Source: a virus. Taken from it: a stretch of DNA of 26,296 nucleotides. Shown here piece after piece: positions 15,680-21,900 of this stretch. The translations under genes were made by a program, and so were the position numbers. The stretch covers positions 1 to 26,296 of IMG/VR virus record IMGVR_UViG_3300035698_032533, one strand, 5' to 3'. Numbering within the stretch: the stretch's first letter is position 1; every line of letters begins with the position of its first letter. The notes beneath the pieces are model-generated. The model had not been told where the DNA came from, made no database searches, and saw only the letters and a program-made list of their open reading frames with translations.

Positions 15680-16281
15680 ATCTCACTATTGAGTATTTAA
15701 TTCGTACAGGAACGATCCAAAACTTTTTTATTCCCCCTTGTACAATTTGCGTGGAACACTGGTTTGGTGCCAAAATTGTGGTGGGTATTGAAAGAGCGGG
15801 AGAACAGTTCAGAATCATCCACTGGCATTTAGATGAATCCTCTCAGGAAAATAGATTACCTAAGTCTTATGTTTATTACATTCATCCTGATGAAGTTTTC
15901 ATCAACGATAAGGTGATTCTACCGGACCATGTGCTATTGCCCTACCGAGAAAGACCAATAGACACTTCACACAACAGATATAATCATCCGATGAACGAAC
16001 CGACTTACAACTTCTTTTTAGAGGAGTTGTTGAATTCCTCTTTACATCACGCCACAAGAGAACAATGGCTTTGGCGATCATTTGTAAAATTGAATATCAA
16101 AAAGCCATTACTGGACTTAATGCTTTATGAATTTGCAAAATCAAGAATTGTGTTATGGGAACAAAACATAGTACGTGAGGAACACAAGGAGGAATGGATG
16201 ACTTGGTGTGTTTGGAAAAGACGGTTACTGAAGACAAGAAAAGTCGCTCCAGAATTACTCTTTAACAAAGCTTACAATTAG
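15676..16281 (+). CDS. Unidentified 201-residue protein coupled to the acidic protein
   Basis: The ATG at 15676 overlaps the stop of the acidic gene. Residues 1-90 appear to be a beta-rich domain (IVVGIERAGEQFRIIHWHL, SYVYYIHPDEVFINDKV). Residues 115-201 are helical with several Trp (EQWLWRSFVKLN, EEWMTWCVWKRRLL), ending basic. No catalytic motif or membrane segment is seen. Coupling with a strongly acidic partner and its own basic C-terminus suggest the two might interact. It meets the 16278-16505 gene tail to tail with a four-base overlap. Confidence 0.65.
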   Translation: MNLTIEYLIRTGTIQNFFIPPCTICVEHWFGAKIVVGIERAGEQFRIIHWHLDESSQENRLPKSYVYYIHPDEVFINDKVILPDHVLLPYRERPIDTSHNRYNHPMNEPTYNFFLEELLNSSLHHATREQWLWRSFVKLNIKKPLLDLMLYEFAKSRIVLWEQNIVREEHKEEWMTWCVWKRRLLKTRKVAPELLFNKAYN

Positions 16282-16505
16282 ACCTTTTTCATCTTTTTTT
16301 TCATAGCTTTACGATAGAATCTAGCGTCTAAATACTTTTTAGTAGGACTTTTGCCGGTTTGGGGAGGTTCATCACCATAAGTTGGAAATGCTCCAACACC
16401 TCTGGTCGCATCGCTAGCAGCCATAGCCTCTGGATTCTCAACTGCTCCAGGTCCACCACCCGGTCCAGCTAAACTCTCATTTTGTAACCAAGTTTTAAAT
16501 TTCAT
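16278..16505 (-). CDS. Short protein with a T4-like capsid-targeting N-terminus
   Basis: The 75-residue protein starts MKFKTWLQNESLAG, close to the capsid-targeting leader of T4 internal head proteins (MKTYQEFIxEA...), which directs them into the prohead before cleavage by the prohead protease. The middle is Gly/Pro/Ala-rich and disordered. The end is very basic (FYRKAMKKKMKKV), fitting a DNA-binding internal head peptide. The related start MKFRDFVNEET occurs at 21407. A weak AGGA lies upstream, and the divergent virion-type gene begins only 17 bases away. The internal-head-protein role is inference. Confidence 0.7.
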   Translation of the reverse strand: MKFKTWLQNESLAGPGGGPGAVENPEAMAASDATRGVGAFPTYGDEPPQTGKSPTKKYLDARFYRKAMKKKMKKV

Positions 16506-16522
16506 ACTATCCTATATATGAT
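16506..16522. promoter_or_regulatory. Very short divergent promoter region
   Basis: Only 17 bases separate two divergent start codons. They hold CCTATATATGAT, a version of the AT-rich motif usable in either direction. A transcript of the rightward gene from here would be leaderless or nearly so, since no Shine-Dalgarno precedes its ATG at 16523. Confidence 0.4.
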
Positions 16523-17053
16523 ATGAACAATAAAGTAAATTGGAATGGCTTACTGAAAGTCTTGGAAATTCAGCACAGAGATGCAGATGGCAATATTCTC
16601 TGGGAAGAGCGAAATATCTTAAACATCCTGCATTTAGATGGAGAAGAATACCTCCTTCGTGCAGCATTCCAAGGTGGAGCAGTAAGTACTATCATTCCCG
16701 ACAATTACTACTTGGGATTAGACAATCGTACAACTATTGCTGTCACAGATACAATGGATGATTTGGCAGGAGAACCTTCTGGAAGTGGCTATCTAAGACA
16801 AGCCGTAAGTTCTAGTGGGGATTTTTCACTCAACTTTGAGGGAACTCACTTTGTGGCAACCAGCCCAATTGTAGCATTCAGAGCGACTACGGGTGATTGG
16901 GGTCCAGTGAATAATTTATTCATGACAGATAACAGTGATAACACTGGATATTTAATTGCCACAGCTACTTTGAGCACAACTGTCCAGGTGTCCGCTGGCA
17001 ATTCAGTGACCGCTCGCATAGGTTTGCAATTAAGAAACTGCGATTCAACTTAA
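16523..17053 (+). CDS. Beta-rich virion protein (tail or decoration type)
   Basis: This 176-residue protein opens NWNGLLKVLEIQHRDADGNILWEERN, then LHLDGEEYLLRAAF, YYLGLDNRTTI, EPSGSGYLRQAV, GDWGPVNNLFMT and a final strand GNSVTARIGLQLRNC. This order of short strands with conserved Asn/Gly/Trp is what I know from small phage virion proteins found with tail or head-decoration genes. No signal peptide, no Cys cluster. The start has no ribosome site. It shares a nine-base overlap with the convergent gene. Structural role is likely; exact location unknown. Confidence 0.75.
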   Translation: MNNKVNWNGLLKVLEIQHRDADGNILWEERNILNILHLDGEEYLLRAAFQGGAVSTIIPDNYYLGLDNRTTIAVTDTMDDLAGEPSGSGYLRQAVSSSGDFSLNFEGTHFVATSPIVAFRATTGDWGPVNNLFMTDNSDNTGYLIATATLSTTVQVSAGNSVTARIGLQLRNCDST

Positions 17054-17533
17054 ACTATGTTGAAGTTTATCCATGTCATTGATTTGTACAAAATGTACTA
17101 ATTGAAGTTTTCGGCCTTCGTGCTGAATTTCGCTATGTTCCCTATAACTCATATGAGCCGATCCACCATCTATTGTGTCCAATAGATTTTTGGAAGAAAT
17201 TTCTGGGATATGTTTGTCGTACAATTTTTCCAACTTATCTGGAGATTTGAATACCAATTTTCGATATTCCTCATCGCTTATATCCAAAGCTTTGCCACCC
17301 CTAAAGGGTAAAGCTAAATCATACCCATGTGTTCTAACAACAATAGGCGTTTCTTTTTTGGTGTTACAAATGGTGTATCGACAGAAAACCTCTTTGGCTG
17401 GTTCCGAGGTGGCTTTATCCATATACCATACAGGTACAGAAATCCCAATTACCACCAACTCTATCCCTGCATGAAGAGCATATCTTTGTTTACGTGTGAG
17501 ATGAATGAGATGTTGAATACTTAAGTTTAACAT
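17045..17533 (-). CDS. Unidentified 162-residue protein
   Basis: The frame begins MLNLSIQHLIHLTRKQRYALHAGI after a modest AGGTC-type site. The N-terminal 25 residues read as a helix-turn-helix-like segment. VIGISVPVWYMD and TPIVVRTHGYDLALPF form a beta part, and a helical part ends in EHSEIQHEGRKLQLVHFVQI. No enzyme motif is visible. It diverges from the trypsin-like gene across 38 bases that hold TATATAAT. Function unknown. Confidence 0.65.
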   Translation of the reverse strand: MLNLSIQHLIHLTRKQRYALHAGIELVVIGISVPVWYMDKATSEPAKEVFCRYTICNTKKETPIVVRTHGYDLALPFRGGKALDISDEEYRKLVFKSPDKLEKLYDKHIPEISSKNLLDTIDGGSAHMSYREHSEIQHEGRKLQLVHFVQINDMDKLQHSLS

Positions 17534-17543
17534 AATTTCGACC

Positions 17544-17551
17544 TATATAAT
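17544..17551 (+). promoter_or_regulatory. TATATAAT promoter-like element for the trypsin-like gene
   Basis: TATATAAT lies 20 bases before the ATG, with AGGAGG in between. No -35 hexamer sits at normal spacing, as in T4-type late promoters, where only the -10-like box matters. It is the clearest copy of a motif repeated across the window. Confidence 0.45.
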
Positions 17552-17571
17552 GTAGTATCTTAGGAGGGGTT

Positions 17572-18489
17572 ATGAACAAATTACTGTATGCGGGATGCAT
17601 TTTGGTGTTTACCTGTATCTGTTTAATGTTGACACATTCACACCAAAATATAGTTTATGATTTAGAAATTCATCCTATTGATAACATGCCTCTCGTGGGG
17701 GATGATCCTTTCGCTGCTATTGCCCATGGTGGATCGCCAATTGAAAAAAGAGATATTCAATATCGACATTGGTTATCCGCAGGTTTAAAAATCAAGGTGA
17801 GAAGCGCCTCTGGTTCAGGAACTATTATATATTACAATCCCGAAGATGGCTATGCCTACATTCAATCTTGTGGACATCTTTGGTCAGGTAACATGACTGC
17901 CGAAGATGGCAAACGTCGCAATGTTCAATGTACCGTTCAAACGTGGTATCATAACGAAACCAAGCTTGATCAGCCCCAAGAATATCCTGCCGAAGTTTTG
18001 TATTACAGTAACAGTCGTGGAAGAGATGTTAGTTTGTTGCGATTCAAGCCCGATTGGAAGCCAAATTATTTCCCAATTGCCCCTGAAAGTTTTACTTTCA
18101 ATCAAAATGATCAACTTAATTCTGTAGGATGTGATGGAGGACGAGAAGTTGCTCACTATGATGTTCGTTATATTGGTATGCGTGATGTGGGTGAAGGTTG
18201 GAAAGATCTCGTTACTACAGAAAATAGCCCCAGACCAGGAAGATCTGGTGGCGGTTTAATGACTGAAAACTTTTATGTTGGAATCTGTTGGGGAACTTCT
18301 AGTTATGATGGTAGTGGTAACGGTTTTTTCACACCTCTCTCTACCATCAGACAATACAATAAGCAAAATGGTTACGGATGGCTCAATGAAGTCAATGTAA
18401 GTTGGGCTAGGATGATTCCTATTAAGGATCGCAACAACCCACAAGGAGAATATCCGCAAAACTATATTCCATTACCCAAGAGACGTTGA
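17572..18489 (+). CDS. Membrane-anchored or secreted trypsin-like serine protease (S1/PA clan)
   Basis: Residues 4-20 form a hydrophobic signal anchor (LYAGCILVFTCICLMLT). The chymotrypsin-fold triad is readable: H102 in SCGHLW, D152 in GRDVSLLRF and S225 in RPGRSGGGLM (GxSGG motif), with ASGSGTIIYY as the first conserved strand. At 305 residues it is normal for the family. The enzyme would cut proteins in the periplasm or outside the cell. It has a strong AGGAGG. Its last 18 bases overlap a short leftward gene. With the M28 and HExxH genes it makes a third protease class in this region. Substrates unknown. Confidence 0.9.
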   Translation: MNKLLYAGCILVFTCICLMLTHSHQNIVYDLEIHPIDNMPLVGDDPFAAIAHGGSPIEKRDIQYRHWLSAGLKIKVRSASGSGTIIYYNPEDGYAYIQSCGHLWSGNMTAEDGKRRNVQCTVQTWYHNETKLDQPQEYPAEVLYYSNSRGRDVSLLRFKPDWKPNYFPIAPESFTFNQNDQLNSVGCDGGREVAHYDVRYIGMRDVGEGWKDLVTTENSPRPGRSGGGLMTENFYVGICWGTSSYDGSGNGFFTPLSTIRQYNKQNGYGWLNEVNVSWARMIPIKDRNNPQGEYPQNYIPLPKRR

Positions 18490-18606
18490 AAGTTCACCAT
18501 CTTCAATCAACATCAAAAGTTCGCCTATGCAACGTTTTTTATCACATTGATTTTTCAATACACGATAGAACTGGTAAGCACCCTGCTTGAAAGCATCTTT
18601 CACCAT
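18472..18606 (-). CDS. Short 44-residue protein nested between two genes
   Basis: The ATG at 18606 overlaps the stop of the nuclease gene (ATGGTGA), with GGAGG just upstream, so it can be translated by coupling. The peptide begins MVKDAFKQGAYQFYRVLKNQ and has two Cys (CDKKRC) and a helical end (GELLMLIEDGEL). Its codons look like the neighbours'. It fills a gap that would otherwise be unexplained, and its end overlaps the trypsin-like gene. Too short for recognition. Confidence 0.65.
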   Translation of the reverse strand: MVKDAFKQGAYQFYRVLKNQCDKKRCIGELLMLIEDGELSTSLG

Positions 18607-19418
18607 CCCCCTCCAAGATTATCCATATTCCCGTCCCATTTGGGATTATTCCCACTACTACCATTGTAGAAAGGACAAAGGGAGACATAGTCGCAATTTT
18701 TGCAATGCCAACCAACTTTTCCCCAAACCTTATCAGCATCAGCCGCTTCGATCAAACGATAAGAATTCAACAACTCTTGCTCTGCTTGGAGCAATGACTT
18801 TTCGCTATAACAACAGCCAATTAAGTTTTCGCCTTCCACGTAATACATTGCTGCTTTAATGTTTTTGGGATCAATACCGAACTCTAGTTGAACCGCTCTG
18901 GCATAAGCACGTAATTGCAGGTCGGATTTAACTGTCTCTCGGGTAACTCGCCACTTACCTTTCTTGGTGGTTTTATAGTCAATGATAAAGGCTTTATCAT
19001 TTTTGATAATCAAACGGTCAATAAAACCTAATATCTTTCGGTCATGAGGTGGATCAAGATCAAGTTCAAATCGATGCTCCACAATGCCTTCTGTTCCAAT
19101 CTTATCGGTCAAGTGTTGAATAGCCCGAAGGTGTTTCTGGAACTTTTTCTGGTAATCTTCTTGAATGACTGGACACTTTCTACCTTGATCATCCAGATCG
19201 TATTCACCTTTGAGAAGCTTCTTGGCAATGTCAGCAACGGAAATTTTGCCCTTTTTTATGACGTAAAGTTCTGCAACTCGGTGGACGATACTACCATAGG
19301 TAAAGTAAAATGGTTCTTCGCCTGGACGAGGAACCTTAAGATGATAGCGGAATTTGTACTGTTGGGCACACTGATCAAAACACTTTTTCCTCGATACACT
19401 CTGATGATTAATTAACAT
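18600..19418 (-). CDS. PD-(D/E)XK exonuclease, Cas4/RecB-like, with a probable Fe-S cluster
   Basis: The 272-residue protein has the order expected for Cas4/AddB-type nucleases: an N-terminal Cys pair (C13, C17 in KKCFDQCAQQYKFRY), GSIVH (H46), GFIDRL (D134), IIDYKTTK (D147, K149 as the D-x-K metal site), QLRAYA (Q168), and a C-terminal triplet CKNCDYVSLC (C239, C242, C248). Four of the Cys could hold a [4Fe-4S] cluster. These enzymes degrade DNA ends in recombination or replication; here the enzyme may serve phage recombination or host DNA breakdown. AAAGGA precedes the ATG. It diverges from the primase gene. Confidence 0.93.
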   Translation of the reverse strand: MLINHQSVSRKKCFDQCAQQYKFRYHLKVPRPGEEPFYFTYGSIVHRVAELYVIKKGKISVADIAKKLLKGEYDLDDQGRKCPVIQEDYQKKFQKHLRAIQHLTDKIGTEGIVEHRFELDLDPPHDRKILGFIDRLIIKNDKAFIIDYKTTKKGKWRVTRETVKSDLQLRAYARAVQLEFGIDPKNIKAAMYYVEGENLIGCCYSEKSLLQAEQELLNSYRLIEAADADKVWGKVGWHCKNCDYVSLCPFYNGSSGNNPKWDGNMDNLGGGW

Positions 19419-19511
19419 ATTTTCCTTTCAAGAGACACCTATCGTGTCGTTTCTCAGTTGCATTATCGTAAAAAATCGGTTAGAACACAAGCATAAAAGG
19501 AGAAATTAAGA

Positions 19512-20564
19512 ATGGCTGTAGATTTTGACTTATTTTACGAATGGTGCGAAGGAAGTTTTGGGAAAGAAAATCTTAAAATACGACATACAGCGCATGGCAA
19601 TGAGATTTGTACTCACAGTTATTTCTCCCTGAAAAAACTAGGAAAAGACGATAACAAGTATCACCTTTGGATGAATCCCAGTGGAGGCAAGAAAAACATC
19701 GATGGTGGTGCTTACCGTTGTTGGTTAACTGATTCAATGGGTTCTTTGGTAGGCTTGGTGTCAGAAGTTGATGGAATCACCTATGAAGAAGCTGAAGAAC
19801 TAATTACAGGAACTACTTCTTTAAGGACATTAGAGAGAAAAGTTCATGAATTCTTTGGATATAGAGAAGAAGTAGAAGAAGTTGTAGAGGAAGAACCTGA
19901 AGAATTTGAATTACCAGACTACACATTCTTGATTGACAAAATGTCACCCAGCAATCATTGGCGTGTGCGTGCAAGACGATATTTGCGAGAACGCAAAATT
20001 CCCACGCAAGGTCTTTATGTCTGCACAGAAAACGAGAAATGCGGAAACAGGATCATAATTCCTTGGTATGATCGGGATGAACGTTTGATTTTCTGGAATG
20101 GTCGCACAATGAGTCCCAATCCAAAGATGCTTCGTTATGCTAAACCAGATCTTGGTGATCAAGAGAACGCTCTCTACATGACAGCATGGCCCAATCCTGG
20201 GCACAAGATTTACATCATGGAAGGCGAGTTTGATGCTATCAGTTTATCTTTAGCTAACCTTGTGGGCTGTGCTGTTGGCGGCAAATTCCTATCTCCTGCC
20301 CAAATAGAATTGATTCGTGGCTATGTCCCTGTTCTGGCTTTTGACGCAGATGAGTCTGGTCGTGAGGCTATGATTAATGTGGGCACAACACTATTAGAAT
20401 CCGGTTTTCCAGAGGTGTATTATGTGCGACCACCAACCGTTTACAAAGATTGGAATAAACTGTTGGTTCAAAGGAACATATACACTCTACATGCTTATGT
20501 CACTCGATTCGAAAAGAGATTTACTGCGATGACGGCGGATTATCTGCTTTCGCTTTCCGTTTAG
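19512..20564 (+). CDS. DNA primase-like protein with a Toprim domain
   Basis: AAGGAG lies upstream of ATG 19512 and the protein is 350 residues. The N-terminal 95 residues resemble the primase zinc domain: CTHS (33-36), YHLWMNPSGG, AYRCW (C70) and GSLVGLVSEVDGITYEEA. The CHC2 Cys set is incomplete, so zinc binding may be lost or altered. The Toprim domain follows: YIMEGEFDAISL (E237/E239) and LAFDADESGREA (D278, D280). The enzyme would make RNA primers for phage DNA replication. No helicase domain is fused. Its end overlaps a leftward gene by 44 bases. Confidence 0.9.
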   Translation: MAVDFDLFYEWCEGSFGKENLKIRHTAHGNEICTHSYFSLKKLGKDDNKYHLWMNPSGGKKNIDGGAYRCWLTDSMGSLVGLVSEVDGITYEEAEELITGTTSLRTLERKVHEFFGYREEVEEVVEEEPEEFELPDYTFLIDKMSPSNHWRVRARRYLRERKIPTQGLYVCTENEKCGNRIIIPWYDRDERLIFWNGRTMSPNPKMLRYAKPDLGDQENALYMTAWPNPGHKIYIMEGEFDAISLSLANLVGCAVGGKFLSPAQIELIRGYVPVLAFDADESGREAMINVGTTLLESGFPEVYYVRPPTVYKDWNKLLVQRNIYTLHAYVTRFEKRFTAMTADYLLSLSV

Positions 20565-20757
20565 GCATAGGAAGATCGACTTTCTTGTTTTCAATTAACC
20601 AAACTAGGTCTGCATCCGAAACGTAACGAATAGATCCATCAGGTTGCCACAGAGGTATATTCGCTTCTTCCGTGGGTTGTGCTTTCATTCTGGGAGTATA
20701 ACCGGGTGTTCCCAAACCATGTTTAACTTTGCTGTTCTTGCCTCTGATTCCAGGCAT
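20521..20757 (-). CDS. Small basic protein of unknown function
   Basis: ATG 20757 follows AGGAAAAC, and the frame gives 78 residues. The N-terminus is Gly/Lys-rich (RGKNSKVKHGLGTPGYTPRM). The middle, IPLWQPDGSIRYVSDADLVWLIENKKVDLP, is a compact strand-helix unit. The tail is basic and disordered. It lies 13 bases after the end of the frameshifted Pro/Gln-rich gene and may be co-transcribed. Its 3' end is antisense to the primase end. Confidence 0.6.
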   Translation of the reverse strand: MPGIRGKNSKVKHGLGTPGYTPRMKAQPTEEANIPLWQPDGSIRYVSDADLVWLIENKKVDLPMPKRKAKADNPPSSQ

Positions 20758-20769
20758 AGTTTTCCTTTC

Positions 20770-21407
20770 TTAAGCTAAAGCTTGCTGTAAAGCTTGTTGG
20801 GCCATTTGTGGATTGGCCTGATTTTGTTGCATAATCCCATCTACGTATTTTTGAAATTCTTCAAAACTACCAAACTTTGGCCCCTGCTTGCCTCCTTGGG
20901 TTGCTGACCTTGAGGTTCCTGACCTTGAGGTTCCTGTCCTTGCTGAGGTTCCTGTCCTTGTTGGGGCTGCTGAGGTTGCCCTTGTTGAGGCTGTGGTTGA
21001 CCTGGAGTCATTTGGGGCTGTTGTACTTGTGGTTGTCCCTGAGACCCTTGTTGAGGCATCTGAGGTTGTTGAGACATCTGAGGTTGTTGAGACATCTGAG
21101 GTTGTTGAGGCATCTGAGGTTGTTGAGGCATCTGAGGCATTTTAGGTGGTTGCCCATTAAATTCCATCCAACGATGTTCGTCTTTCTTTTCGGGTTTACC
21201 TTTCAGAGAACTCTCTTGATCTTTGTAGTGAGATTTGTCGCCTTTCTTTGCCATTGAATGAGCAATGGCCCAAGGATTCATTTTGCCATCTTTACCATCG
21301 CTGTCAGCGTCAGCATCAAATTTATCAGGATGTTTTGTTAGCATAGCACGAACAGTACCCTTCCAACCCTTTTTAGTTTCTTCGTTGACAAAATCTCTAA
21401 ATTTCAT
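20770..21407 (-). pseudogene. Pro/Gln-rich head-type protein, apparently frameshifted near its end
   Basis: The start is ATG 21407 (MKFRDFVNEETKKGWKGTV), with GGTGGG upstream. Residues 1-75 are a conserved-looking unit: KGWKGTVRAML, then MNPWAIAHSMAKKGDKSHY. A long Pro/Gln/Gly stretch with five 18-base repeats follows (21051-21140). The frame then ends at 20841 with an unlikely tail (SLVVLKNFKNT). One base over, the DNA encodes a good-looking end, FGSFEEFQKYVDGIMQQ and onward, stopping at 20770. The change lies near 20880-20900, where CCC or GGGG runs could have lost one base. A -1 programmed shift or a sequence error are alternatives. The N-terminus resembles T4 capsid-targeting leaders. Confidence 0.7.
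21051..21140 (-). repeat. Five 18-base repeats coding for a Gln/Pro/Met peptide
   Basis: Units of TTGAGGCATCTGAGGTTG and close variants repeat five times in phase on the plus strand, the last one partial. On the coding (minus) strand they give QPQMPQ or QPQMSQ. The array lies in the disordered part of the frameshifted gene. Confidence 0.85.
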
Positions 21408-21425
21408 AATGCACCCACCTTTAAT

Positions 21426-21461
21426 ATGCAATTATCTATGATCTTACTCTGATAATTGCAT
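21426..21461. promoter_or_regulatory. 11-bp inverted repeat between divergent genes, touching a start codon
   Basis: ATGCAATTATC (21426-21436) and GATAATTGCAT (21451-21461) are perfect complements separated by 14 bases. The right arm overlaps the ATG at 21460. Placed between divergent genes, it could be an operator for both, or a hairpin controlling the rightward mRNA, which lacks a Shine-Dalgarno site. Confidence 0.55.
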
Positions 21462-21900
21462 GAACGGTAAAACACTAACAAAAATGAAATATTTCGAAGG
21501 TAGGGTTTGTAGCATTGTCACAGCATCTATGAATCGTAGTTTCGATGAACAAATCTCTCGGGAACACTTTGTGGTCCGGGTAGAAGAGGTAAACCCTGAT
21601 GGTATTTGGGGCACTCATCCTTATAACGAAGAAATGATAAGCTTTTTCGCCATGCCTCATATCATTTCGATCCATCAGGAAATTGAATTAAATCCCAATG
21701 ACCCAGAACATGCCAAGTTGATTCAAGAATATGAGGAACGTACTGGGCAACAAGCAAAACCCGATATTTTAGGAGAACCTAAAGAAACACCCCCTGGTAA
21801 ACCAGAGGGTGAAACTGCCTTTGTAGACATTGAAAGTTTAGAAGAGCTTGCTGAAAGCACTAAACGTAATTACGAGGCTTACAAATTGTTACGAAAGTAA
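21460..21900 (+). CDS. Unidentified 146-residue protein with a beta-barrel-like start
   Basis: The frame begins at ATG 21460 without a ribosome site; ATG 21484 (MKYFEGRV) is an alternative. Residues 9-75 alternate strands (YFEGRVCSIVTASM, EHFVVRVEEVNPDGIWGTHPY, ISFFAMPHIISIHQEIEL) like a small Sm-like or OB-like barrel. The rest is acidic and disordered, with a final helix (IESLEELAESTKRNYEAYKLLR). The end overlaps the large leftward repeat gene by 12 bases. No family recognised. Confidence 0.65.
   Translation: MNGKTLTKMKYFEGRVCSIVTASMNRSFDEQISREHFVVRVEEVNPDGIWGTHPYNEEMISFFAMPHIISIHQEIELNPNDPEHAKLIQEYEERTGQQAKPDILGEPKETPPGKPEGETAFVDIESLEELAESTKRNYEAYKLLRK

Noticed and set aside
19438-19454. 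Short palindrome GACAC-N5-GTGTC between the nuclease and primase genes
   Set aside because: Five-base arms are expected by chance; no second copy was noticed.
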